From: Leptolyngbya sp. SIO4C1
Lineage (GTDB): Bacteria; Cyanobacteriota; Cyanobacteriia; Phormidesmidales; Phormidesmidaceae
Length of the DNA: 20,960 bases
Assembly (NCBI GenBank): GCA_010671975.1
Contig: JAAHIA010000030.1
Location: forward strand, 1 to 20,960
Reading direction: 5' to 3'
A program made the position numbers and the translations under genes. Positions 13,520-20,960 of this stretch are shown here, one piece after another (the first letter of the stretch is position 1; each line of letters starts with the position of its first letter). The notes beneath the pieces were generated by a model. That model saw only the letters and a program-made list of their open reading frames with translations. It had not been told where the DNA came from and made no database searches.

Positions 13520-15595
13520 CTATTCAATCGCTTCATAGTCAGTGGTAATTGTGGAGTCCAAGTCAAACTGCTCAGTCAGGTCAATCGCGATGGTTGCCGC
13601 TGCCGAATCGTCATCAGCCTCATCATTAGCTGTTTCCGCATCCGGGCTGCTGAGCGACTCGCCAAACGGATCGAGATCGGTGCTGCCTGCAGCTGCTTCT
13701 GAGCTCTCGACGGCTGCGTCTGGGTAAGTGCCGTCTCCGTCTTCAATTGGGACGCCGCTATCCGCTAGATCGTAGTTTTCTTCGTTGGCCTGCTGATAGA
13801 GCATAGAGCCAATGGCAAAAATGGTCTGCTGCAGATCGTCAAGCGCCTGCTGCAAATCTTCAGCTGCTACGCCTTTATCCTGCATGGCAGCGCGCAGCAC
13901 CTGAGCTCGTTCGGTGGCTTCTGCCGCTAGCGTTTCGCCAATCAGATCGGCGTTGTCTCGCATGGTTGATTCGTAGCTGTACAAGAGCGTATCGGCCCGA
14001 TTCTTCAGATCGGCCACTAGCTTGCGCTGATCGTCTTCGTCAGCGTACATTTCGGCTTCGCCGCGCATCCGCTCTACTTCATCCGGAGTGAGGCCGCCCG
14101 TATTGGTGATGCGAATGCTCTGCTCGCGACCGGTGCCTTTGTCGCGAGCGGCCACTTGTAAAATGCCATCCGCGTCAATCTCAAAAGACACCTCAATTTG
14201 CGGAACGCCGCGCGGGGCCGGTGGAATGCCGGTAAGCTCAAACCGACCCAAGCTTTTGTTATCTCGTGCCATGGCTCGTTCGCCCTGCAGGGCGTGAACT
14301 TCGACCGAGGTTTGGCCGTCGGTGGCCGTCGAAAATACCTGTGTTTTGCTGGTAGGGATGGTGGTATTGCGCTCAATCAGCTTGGTGAAGACCTCGCCAA
14401 GGGTTTCGATCCCTAGCGACAGCGGCGTGACATCTAGCAGCAGCAGGTCTTTCACTTCACCGCCAAGCACCCCAGCCTGAATGGACGCGCCGAGCGCAAC
14501 CGCCTCATCGGGATTGACGGAGCGATCTGGCGTCTTGCCACCGAAGTAGTCAGTAATGGCTTTTTGTACTGCCGGAATGCGCGTTGAGCCCCCCACCAGC
14601 AGAATGCGATCAATGCCATCTGGCGATAGATCGGCATCCTTGAGCGCCTGAGCTACCGGCTCTAGCGTGCCTTCAATCTGCGATCGCGCCAAATCTTCAA
14701 ACTGCGTTCGAGTCAGCTCCGTCTCTAAATGCTTGGGACCAGTTTCATCAGCGGCAATAAAGGGCAGGTTAATCGAGGTTTTCGTCATCGTCGACAGCTC
14801 GATTTTGGCCTTCTCAGCCGCCTCGCGAATCCGCTGCAGCGCCATGCGGTCGTTGGTTAGATCCATGCCTTCCTGCTCGCGGAAGCCCTGCAGCATCCAG
14901 TTGACAACGCAGTTATCGAAATCGTCGCCGCCAAGATGGTTGTTGCCAGAAGTGGCCTTAACTTCAAATACTCCGTCGCCGAGCTGCAGAATAGAGACAT
15001 CAAAGGTGCCGCCACCGAGGTCAAAGACCAAGACAACCTGATCTTGATCCTGCTTATCGAGCCCGTAAGACAGCGCCGCCGCCGTGGGCTCGTTGATGAT
15101 CCGCAGCACCTCTAGACCAGCGATCGTACCGGCATCCTTAGTGGCCTGCCGCTGCGCGTCTGTAAAGTAGGCCGGCACCGTGATCACAGCCTGTGTGACG
15201 GCTTCTCCTAAATAGGCTTCAGCATCCTTCTTCAGCTTTTGCAAGATCATTGAGGATACTTCCTGCGTGGTAAAGGTAGTGCCGCGAATCAGCACGTCTA
15301 CCGTGTCGTCCTTACCGCGAACGCAGGTGTAGGGAACGCGCGAGCGCTCCTGCTCTGTATCATTCCAGCGGCGGCCAATGAACCGCTTGATGCTGTAGAC
15401 CGTATTTTCAGCATTGGTTACGGCCTGCCGCTTGGCCAGCTGCCCCACCAGCCGTTCACCGTTCTTGGCAAACCCGACAATACTGGGTACGGTTCGTCCT
15501 CCCTCAGTACTGGTAATGACAACCGGCTTGCCGCCTTCTAAAACAGCGACGCAGCTGTTTGTTGTGCCCAAGTCGATGCCGATGACCTTTCCCAT
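13520..15595 (-). CDS. dnaK: Chaperone DnaK (Hsp70), probably the DnaK2 type
   Basis: A 691-residue Hsp70. The ATPase domain carries DLGTTNS (8-14), then VFDLGGGTFDVS and VGGSTRIPAVQ; the linker VKDLLLLDVTPLSLGIE and the beta substrate-binding domain follow. The last 80 or so residues are a long acidic, low-complexity tail ending TTDYEAIE, longer than the tail of E. coli DnaK (638 aa). Cyanobacteria carry several dnaK genes. Clustering with grpE and dnaJ suggests the main stress-responsive one, often called DnaK2, but this cannot be settled here. It follows grpE by 284 bp, enough for its own promoter. No CIRCE-type inverted repeat is visible upstream. Confidence 0.95.
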   Translation of the reverse strand: MGKVIGIDLGTTNSCVAVLEGGKPVVITSTEGGRTVPSIVGFAKNGERLVGQLAKRQAVTNAENTVYSIKRFIGRRWNDTEQERSRVPYTCVRGKDDTVDVLIRGTTFTTQEVSSMILQKLKKDAEAYLGEAVTQAVITVPAYFTDAQRQATKDAGTIAGLEVLRIINEPTAAALSYGLDKQDQDQVVLVFDLGGGTFDVSILQLGDGVFEVKATSGNNHLGGDDFDNCVVNWMLQGFREQEGMDLTNDRMALQRIREAAEKAKIELSTMTKTSINLPFIAADETGPKHLETELTRTQFEDLARSQIEGTLEPVAQALKDADLSPDGIDRILLVGGSTRIPAVQKAITDYFGGKTPDRSVNPDEAVALGASIQAGVLGGEVKDLLLLDVTPLSLGIETLGEVFTKLIERNTTIPTSKTQVFSTATDGQTSVEVHALQGERAMARDNKSLGRFELTGIPPAPRGVPQIEVSFEIDADGILQVAARDKGTGREQSIRITNTGGLTPDEVERMRGEAEMYADEDDQRKLVADLKNRADTLLYSYESTMRDNADLIGETLAAEATERAQVLRAAMQDKGVAAEDLQQALDDLQQTIFAIGSMLYQQANEENYDLADSGVPIEDGDGTYPDAAVESSEAAAGSTDLDPFGESLSSPDAETANDEADDDSAAATIAIDLTEQFDLDSTITTDYEAIE

Positions 15596-15689
15596 AGTAT
15601 GTAATAGCCTAAAAGCGCTTATGCTGTTAACCTAGCGTGGGTCTGCGATGGCGCTGTGCAATCGCGGCAGAGCGCACTGCTAAAGCCGC

Positions 15690-15707
15690 TCTAAGATTTC
15701 GCTTAGA
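15690..15707. repeat. 6-bp inverted repeat upstream of dnaK
   Basis: TCTAAG (15690-15695) and CTTAGA (15702-15707) form a perfect dyad with a 6-nt centre, 95 to 112 bp before the dnaK start. It is too short for a confident role. It might be an operator or part of a weak stop signal after grpE. Confidence 0.35.
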
Positions 15708-15879
15708 ATACGGTAATGCCCTACCGACCGTCAGGAGAGACCCTGCTGACTTCAACAAAACTTTATGGGCTTTGGTCCGGGCCTCGGTCGGCCAAGTTAG
15801 CAGCCGCAGCTCACCTGAGGTCTGGGCAATTCCGCCGTTAGCTTAAGAACGGTTGCTTAGAAATGCAGTCATTCTAAAG

Positions 15880-16548
15880 CTATTCCGCAGCAGTTGAGGG
15901 TTCACCTGGCGCTGCCACCTTAACCATGGCATGCCGCAGCACCCTATCTCCTAAAAGATACCCTCTGACTAGCTCTTCGATAACAGTACCTTCCTCATAT
16001 TCATCCGTAGGTTCACGCATCACCGCTTCGTGCAGATTGGGATCAAACATCTGTCCCTCTGCGCGCATTGGCGCAACACCTAGGCGCTTAAATGCTTCTA
16101 CCAGCTGCTTGTAGACACCCTGATAGCTTTTGTGAATAGTAATTTCACCGTCCGTCTGAGGTTTAATTTGAGCCCGAGCTCGCTCAAAATTGTCAACCAC
16201 CTCTAACAGAGTGCTAAGCGTATTGCATTTAATTTGAGTTTCTAATTCTTCCTTTTCACGACCGGTGCGCTTGCGAAAATTTTCAAAATCAGCCGTAATT
16301 CTGAGGAATTGACCGGTGCGATCTTCCAGCTGCGCCTTCAGATTAGCAATTTGCTGTGCCAGTTCGGCAACTGTTTCGCTGTCTGCGGCCTGCTGTTCAT
16401 CGGCTGGCTTTGCCTCATCTGATGCCTGAAACGGTTGATCAAAGTCAATTTCGACTGAGGCATCTTCCTCCCGAAGCTCCTCTAGCTCGTCATTGACCTG
16501 ATCAGCGTCGTCTTGAACGTTATCTGTAGGATTTACGTCCTCTACCAT
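15880..16548 (-). CDS. grpE: Nucleotide exchange factor GrpE
   Basis: A 222-residue GrpE. A long acidic N-terminal region (about 1-58) is followed by the paired-helix coiled coil (LAQQIANLKAQLEDRTGQFL, then ADFENFRKRTGREKEEL) and the C-terminal beta domain with the family signature FDPNLHEAVMREP, VIEELVRGYLL and RVLRHAMVKVA. As a dimer it releases ADP from DnaK. In other bacteria its helices also act as a thermosensor. The ATG at 16548 is chosen because GAGG lies 7 nt before it; the in-frame TTG at 16554 falls only 1 nt from that site. It heads the chaperone cluster and is divergent from pilB. A weak promoter-like pair (TGGGCA/TACACT, 17 nt apart, 16637-16609) lies upstream. Confidence 0.96.
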   Translation of the reverse strand: MVEDVNPTDNVQDDADQVNDELEELREEDASVEIDFDQPFQASDEAKPADEQQAADSETVAELAQQIANLKAQLEDRTGQFLRITADFENFRKRTGREKEELETQIKCNTLSTLLEVVDNFERARAQIKPQTDGEITIHKSYQGVYKQLVEAFKRLGVAPMRAEGQMFDPNLHEAVMREPTDEYEEGTVIEELVRGYLLGDRVLRHAMVKVAAPGEPSTAAE

Positions 16549-17016
16549 GCTCAAACCTCAACTCAGTGCCTCGTTGCACGTTGCTTCAAAATGTGTCATC
16601 AGCATTCCAGTGTAGAGGATGACCGAAGAGTTGCCCACACGGGCTAGACCAGTGGTCGGCGCAGCGGCGGCTCAAGCGGCTTGCGATCGCGCTAAGCCCA
16701 GCAGCTTTAGCGCTTGATTTGGCGATCGAGTCAGCCAGCGGGCTCGCCAGGCATCCGGCCAGGCATCCAGAACGATGGCTAGCCCAACGCTGGCTGACAG
16801 GCTATCATCAGGTGAAAGTGGCCGCTCTAGAGGGCAAACTGCCGCGCTATCGTTCGTCAGGTGACGATTTCGCTATATTGAACGAGGGCAGCGGCGGCTC
16901 TTTAAAAATCTGTGCCGCTGCAGTGCGGCTCTCGGCTATTGAGTAGCTGATGAGCTGCTGTCCATTTGCTCTAGCTTGCTGGGCACCCTTTCTTGTAAGG
17001 ATTTTCTGAATCGGCT
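16549..17016. other. Divergent grpE/pilB spacer
   Basis: About 470 bp with no convincing gene. It holds a HIP1 site (16683-16690), a 12-bp tandem duplication (16746-16768) and a small dyad GCCGC/GCGGC (16914-16918 and 16925-16929). A 75-codon plus-strand frame from 16719 starts just inside a HIP1-like word, lacks a Shine-Dalgarno and looks like chance. The pilB promoter is not evident. Confidence 0.5.
16746..16768. repeat. 12-bp tandem duplication
   Basis: GCCAGGCATCC occurs at 16746-16756 and 16758-16768 (period 12). Confidence 0.75.
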
Positions 17017-19020
17017 ATGACCAGTTCTTCATCTCGAAAAGCACTTGTTCTTCAACGTAGTTTTTCGCCTTTTAGCAATAAGCTAGTTCAAGCCGGCTAT
17101 GTTGATACTGATCAGATGCAGCAGGCGCTGGTCGAAAGCCGGAAGTCAGGGCGCTCGCTCACCGATGTTTTAGAGTCAATTACCGGCCAGCAGCTGTCTC
17201 CGGAGCTGCTGCGGCAGTATAAAAAGCAGCAGCTGTTTGAGCTCAAGATTCTCTATGGCGTCGAATCGCTAGATCCTGAGATTGACAGTATTTCGGATAC
17301 TCAGGTCGGTCAGCTGATTGGCGATCTGATTTCAGTCGATATCTGCCGGCGGCACCGCCTGCTGCCGCTGTCTAAAACTGAGGAAGAGGAGGGAACCACG
17401 GTCTTAGTGGCCATGGTTGACCCTGAAAACTTAGAGGCTCAGGACGACCTGAATCGAATCTTGAGGCCGCATAGCTTTAAGCTGCGGCGAATGGTGATCA
17501 CCGTTGAAGACTATCAGCGGATGATGTCGACCTATCTTGACGAGCAGGTTGCCAAAGAGAAGCAGCGAGATTTTGAGCAGGCCGTCGATGTCAACGCCAA
17601 CCTAGAAGACCTAGAGCTTGAAGGCTTAGATCTCAAAGAAGCAACGGATGAAGAGTCCGATCTAAGCGCAGCGCTGCAGGATGCGGGGGCGGCACCGGTG
17701 ATTGCGCTAGTCAATAAGATTTTGGTGAAGGCGCTGCAGGAAGGGGCCTCAGATATCCATGTCGAGCCGCAGCAGGAACATTTGAGAGTGCGGTTCCGTA
17801 AGGATGGCGTCTTGAGACAGGCGTTTCAGTCTTTTCCTAAAAAAATTATTCCGGCGGTGACAGCGCGCTTTAAGATTATCGCCAACTTGGACATTGCCGA
17901 GCGCCGCATTCCGCAAGACGGTCGAATTCGCCGGGTCTTTCAAGATCGTAAGGTAGATTTTCGAGTCAGCACGCTGCCTAGCAACTATGGCGAGAAGGTC
18001 GTGCTGCGGATTTTAGACAACGCCGCCACTCAGCTTGGTCTCGATAAGCTGATCACCGACGCCGAAACATTAGAGATTGTCCAAGAGATGGCCAGTCGCC
18101 CTTACGGCCTGATTCTAGTGACAGGACCAACCGGCTCTGGTAAAACCACCACGCTCTACTCGGTGCTCTCTGAGCGCAATGATCCTGGCGTCAACATCAG
18201 TACGGCAGAAGACCCGATTGAATACACCCTACCTGGCATTACGCAGGTTCAGGTGATTCGAGAAAAGGGGATGAACTTTGCCTCAATTTTGCGGGCGTTC
18301 TTGCGGCAGGATCCAGACGTCATTCTAGTGGGTGAGACGCGCGACCCAGAAACCGCCAAAACCGCTGTTGAAGCAGCGCTGACGGGCCACCTGGTATTAA
18401 CTACGCTGCACACCAACGATGCCTCCGGTGCGATCGCGCGCTTGGATGAGATGGGAATTGAGGCATTCCAGGTTTCTAGCTCACTGATTGGCGTGCTGGC
18501 TCAGCGCTTAGTCCGCCGCGTTTGCGCCGAATGCCGCATTCCCTACACCCCAACCCATGAGGAGCTAGCCCGCTTTGGCCTGACGGCTGCCGGCGATGAT
18601 TTCACGCTGTATAAAGCCAACCACGTGCCCAACGAAGACATTGAAGCCGCCCGGGCTGCCGGCAATCTCTGCCCGGTCTGCCAAGGCTCTGGCTATAAGG
18701 GGCGCGTCGGCGTTTACGAGGTTATGCGCGTGACTGAAAACCTGCAAAAGCTGATCTCAGACGGGGCTCCAACCGAGCATATTAAAGAAGCTGCGGTCGA
18801 GGAAGGCATGCAAACGCTGCTTGCCTACAGCCTCAACCTAGTAAAGCAGGGATACACCACGCTAGATGAGGTTGAGCGCGTCACCTTCACCGATACTGGC
18901 CTAGAGGCGGAGCTTAAGGCTAGGCGCAAGAGCGTCTTGAGCTGCAATACCTGCCGGGCTGAGCTACACCATGAATGGTTAGACTGCCCCTACTGTTTGA
19001 CCCCGCGATATGCCAGCTAA
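17017..19020 (+). CDS. pilB: Type IV pilus extension ATPase PilB
   Basis: A 667-residue GspE/PilB secretion ATPase. The N-terminal MshEN-type domain covers about 20-175, with a charged linker around 180-215. The catalytic core has Walker A GPTGSGKT (370-377), the Asp box TAEDPIEY (396-403), Walker B ILVGE (436-440) and the His box (TGHLVLTTLHTND). The paired cysteines C503/C506 and C552/C555 form the internal zinc site. A second set, C643/C646 and C657/C660, ends the protein in a zinc-ribbon-like tail (SCNTC, then DCPYC) typical of cyanobacterial PilB. PilB powers pilus assembly at the inner membrane; in Synechocystis the C-terminus of PilB1 binds Hfq. pilT follows 94 bp downstream, then pilC. 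Confidence 0.96.
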   Translation: MTSSSSRKALVLQRSFSPFSNKLVQAGYVDTDQMQQALVESRKSGRSLTDVLESITGQQLSPELLRQYKKQQLFELKILYGVESLDPEIDSISDTQVGQLIGDLISVDICRRHRLLPLSKTEEEEGTTVLVAMVDPENLEAQDDLNRILRPHSFKLRRMVITVEDYQRMMSTYLDEQVAKEKQRDFEQAVDVNANLEDLELEGLDLKEATDEESDLSAALQDAGAAPVIALVNKILVKALQEGASDIHVEPQQEHLRVRFRKDGVLRQAFQSFPKKIIPAVTARFKIIANLDIAERRIPQDGRIRRVFQDRKVDFRVSTLPSNYGEKVVLRILDNAATQLGLDKLITDAETLEIVQEMASRPYGLILVTGPTGSGKTTTLYSVLSERNDPGVNISTAEDPIEYTLPGITQVQVIREKGMNFASILRAFLRQDPDVILVGETRDPETAKTAVEAALTGHLVLTTLHTNDASGAIARLDEMGIEAFQVSSSLIGVLAQRLVRRVCAECRIPYTPTHEELARFGLTAAGDDFTLYKANHVPNEDIEAARAAGNLCPVCQGSGYKGRVGVYEVMRVTENLQKLISDGAPTEHIKEAAVEEGMQTLLAYSLNLVKQGYTTLDEVERVTFTDTGLEAELKARRKSVLSCNTCRAELHHEWLDCPYCLTPRYAS

Positions 19021-19114
19021 GCATGGTTGACTGCTTGCCCTAGCCGGGCTGCAGCTGAGCCAAAGTCGTTATAGTTTAGTCACCTTATCACTGATTAATC
19101 ACTGAGGTAGCCCT

Positions 19115-20248
19115 ATGGATTTAATGATTGAAGACCTGATGGAAGAAGTGGTAGAGCGCGGCGGGTCTGACCTGCACCTCTCAGCCGGGCTACCCCCCTA
19201 TATTCGCATCAGCGGCCATTTGACCCCTACCGAGCATCCGCCCCTATCGCCAGAGCAGTGCCAGCGGCTGATTTTCAGCATGCTCAACAACACGCAGCGC
19301 AAAACGCTAGAGCAAACCTGGGAGCTAGACTGCTCCTACGGCGTGCGAGGGCTGGCCCGCTTTCGCGTCAACGTTTACAAAGATCGCGGCACCTACGCGG
19401 CCTGCCTGCGAGCCCTCAGCTCCAAAATTCCTAGCACTGAGCTGCTAGGGCTGCCGCCAATTGTCACCGAGCTTGCCCAGAAGCCGCGCGGACTGGTGCT
19501 GGTGACTGGGCCAACCGGGTCAGGTAAATCAACCACGCTGGCCTCGATGATCAACAACATCAACATGACGCGGGCCGAGCATATCCTGACGATTGAAGAT
19601 CCGATTGAATTCGTCTACGAGCCGATCAAAAGCCTGATCCACCAGCGGCAGATTGGCGAAGACACCAAGAGCTTTGCCAACGCGCTCAGAGCGGCGCTGC
19701 GCGAAGACCCCGATGTGATTCTCGTGGGTGAGATGCGCGACCTAGAGACCATCTCACTGGCAATTTCTGCGGCAGAAACGGGGCACCTGGTGTTTGGCAC
19801 GCTGCATACCAGCTCCGCCTCGCAGACAGTTGACCGGATGGTAGACGTGTTTCCCCCGGAGCAGCAGCAGCAGATTCGGGTGCAGCTTTCCAACTCGCTG
19901 GTGGCCGTCTTAAGTCAAACCCTAATTCCCAAAGCGAATCCGAAGCCGGGCGAGTTTGGTCGCGTCATGGCGCAGGAGATTATGGTGGTGACGCCCGCCA
20001 TTGCTAACCTGATTCGCGAAGGCAAGACGGCGCAAATTTACGGGGCGATTCAAACGGGCGGTAAGGTTGGCATGCAGACGCTAGAGATGACCCTAGCTAA
20101 CCTCTACCGAGAAGGCACCATCAGCTTTGAGCAGACGATGGCGAAGACATCGCGCGCCGACGAGCTGCAGCGGCTAATTGGCGGCAATCCCAACGCGGCT
20201 AAGCAGCAGGCGCCGCGACAGGGCTCCTACGCGGGTACCCGACGCTAG
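19115..20248 (+). CDS. pilT: Type IV pilus retraction ATPase PilT
   Basis: A 377-residue PilT ATPase. It begins MDLMIEDLMEEVVERGGSDLHLS, the family's N-terminal PAS-like part. Walker A is GPTGSGKST (132-140), the Asp box TIEDPIEF (159-166), Walker B VILVGE (201-206) and the His box TGHLVFGTLHT. The C-terminal retraction motif AIANLIRE is at 295-302. A Gln/Gly-rich tail of about 20 residues follows. PilT disassembles pili, giving twitching motility and DNA uptake. GAGG at 19104-19107, 7 nt upstream, supports the ATG at 19115. It sits between pilB and pilC, the usual order for the cyanobacterial pilus cluster, and appears complete. Confidence 0.96.
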   Translation: MDLMIEDLMEEVVERGGSDLHLSAGLPPYIRISGHLTPTEHPPLSPEQCQRLIFSMLNNTQRKTLEQTWELDCSYGVRGLARFRVNVYKDRGTYAACLRALSSKIPSTELLGLPPIVTELAQKPRGLVLVTGPTGSGKSTTLASMINNINMTRAEHILTIEDPIEFVYEPIKSLIHQRQIGEDTKSFANALRAALREDPDVILVGEMRDLETISLAISAAETGHLVFGTLHTSSASQTVDRMVDVFPPEQQQQIRVQLSNSLVAVLSQTLIPKANPKPGEFGRVMAQEIMVVTPAIANLIREGKTAQIYGAIQTGGKVGMQTLEMTLANLYREGTISFEQTMAKTSRADELQRLIGGNPNAAKQQAPRQGSYAGTRR

Positions 20249-20289
20249 CGCCTAGAAATTCGGGCTTGAAATTACGGGGGTCAATCAGG

Positions 20290-20323
20290 GTAGCCTAGTC
20301 GCGCAGTCAGTGAGCTAGGCTAC
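20290..20323 (+). terminator. Stem-loop between pilT and pilC, possible terminator
   Basis: GTAGCCTAG (20290-20298) is exactly complementary to CTAGGCTAC (20315-20323), a 9-bp stem with a 16-nt loop. It is followed by TCTAGTTTT, a poor but present T-rich stretch. It could end or weaken transcription after pilT. A smaller hairpin (ACAGCC/GGCTGT, 20344-20363) follows. Confidence 0.45.
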
Positions 20324-20339
20324 TCTAGTTTTAAAGGGG

Positions 20340-20368
20340 TTGCACAGCCACCCGGAAGGCTGTATAAA
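20340..20368 (+). promoter_or_regulatory. Candidate pilC promoter
   Basis: TTGCAC (20340-20345) and TATAAA (20363-20368) lie 17 nt apart. The -10 fits at 5 of 6 positions; the -35 is weak. Transcription would start near 20375, about 20 nt before the pilC ATG, and just after the stem-loop at 20290-20323. Confidence 0.4.
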
Positions 20369-20396
20369 CACATCCAAAGCATTCGAGCATTGAGCT

Positions 20397-20960
20397 ATGC
20401 CTATTTACGTCGCTACGGGTCGAGATACGACTGGCCGCGCCAGACGCGAGAAAATTGCCGCTGAGTCACCGTCTGAGGCTCGCAATCTGCTGCGCGATCG
20501 CGGTCTATACATTCAGAGCATTAAAGAAGATCGTGGGCTCAATCTCGATCTTTCAGAGCTCAAAACCTCACTGGCGAGGGTCACGGTCAAAGACAAGGCG
20601 GTATTCTCTCGTCAGTTTGCGGCGCTGGTAAATGCTGGGGTAGGCTTAGTGCGCGGGCTGGGTATCTTAGGCGAGCAGTGCCCCAACCCCAAGCTGAAAA
20701 AGGCGCTGCTTGAAATTAATAGCGACGTTCAGCAGGGCACCAACCTCTCGGATGCGATGCGCAAGCATCCCCAAAGCTTTGATACGCTCTACACCAGATG
20801 GTGCAGGCAGGTGAAACCGGCGGGGTCTTAGACGAAGTGCTCAACCGCCTGTCGAAGCTGCTCGAAGACCTCAATCGCCTGCAGAACCAGATCAAGTCAG
20901 CCATGGCCTATCCGGTTACCGTGGGCATTTTGGCCACGGTCATCTTTGTGGCAATGACGG
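20397..20960 (+). pseudogene. pilC: Type IV pilus platform protein PilC, frameshifted and cut by window end
   Basis: The first frame (20397 to about 20797) encodes the N-terminal region and most of the first GspF domain: MPIYVATGRDTTGRARREKI, then FSRQFAALVNAGVGLVRGL and LSDAMRKHPQSFDTLYT. It then runs into a TAG at 20829. From the ATG at 20798 a shifted frame continues the family sequence without loss (MVQAGETGGVLDEVLNRLSKL, then QIKSAMAYPVTVGILATVIF, the first membrane segment) to the window end. One base is missing at about 20797/20798. PilC is the inner-membrane platform on which PilB and PilT act. Since both halves are otherwise well preserved, this is either a very recent mutation or a sequence error. 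Confidence 0.9.

Noticed and set aside
14667..15041. 124-aa plus-strand ORF inside dnaK
   Set aside because: It is fully antisense to the conserved ATPase domain of DnaK; its Ser/Arg/Pro bias marks it as a shadow.
15637..15846. 69-aa plus-strand ORF between dnaK and grpE
   Set aside because: It lies in the upstream region of dnaK, lacks a Shine-Dalgarno and shows no recognisable motif.
16719..16946. 75-aa plus-strand ORF upstream of pilB
   Set aside because: It begins in a HIP1-like word, includes a 12-bp duplication and has no ribosome site or known motif.
1..20960. tRNA genes, rRNA, CRISPR arrays, transposases, phage or plasmid genes
   Set aside because: I looked for tRNA T-loop words, regularly spaced repeats and mobile-element proteins on both strands and found none that hold up.

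Overview
The window reads as ordinary chromosome of a cyanobacterium. Supporting signs: more than a dozen copies of the HIP1 octamer GCGATCGC spread over the 21 kb, a short SSB of the cyanobacterial kind beside mreBCD, a PilB with the cyanobacterial cysteine-rich tail, and the grpE-dnaK-dnaJ cluster continuing into a TusA-like gene and rsgA. The genus cannot be fixed from the sequence alone.

Layout: (1) 1-453, the end of a HigB-type toxin and its HigA antitoxin. (2) 454-1645, a loosely packed stretch with two small unrecognised ORFs, dyad-symmetric elements and possible promoters. (3) 1646-2008, ssb on the minus strand, then a repeat-bearing spacer of about 600 bp. (4) 2606-5073, mreB-mreC-mreD, the cell-shape operon. 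(5) 5133-7693, a minus-strand run in transcription order of a COG0523/CobW metal GTPase with a very His-rich loop, dtd and a HAD phosphatase. (6) 7813-8501, a Uma2-family gene broken by a one-base frameshift. (7) 8610-10806, cysS and trmH on the plus strand, converging on (8) 10803-16548, a minus-strand cluster in transcription order of grpE, dnaK, dnaJ, a tusA-like gene and rsgA. (9) 17017-20960, pilB, pilT and pilC, the motor and platform genes of the type IV pilus. pilC runs off the window and is frameshifted by one base.

The genes form functional blocks: cell elongation (mreBCD), translation and RNA quality control (cysS, trmH, dtd, rsgA), protein folding (grpE/dnaK/dnaJ) and surface motility or DNA uptake (pilBTC). 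The only clear accessory genes are the toxin-antitoxin pair and the Uma2 gene.

I do not see an undescribed multi-gene system. The points most worth a second look are the two single-base frameshifts (pilC and uma2), the altered CPxP motif in the TusA-like protein, the C-terminal zinc-ribbon-like tail of PilB, the His-rich CobW loop, a TTG start with a perfect Shine-Dalgarno in the HAD gene, and several intergenic dyads and tandem repeats.
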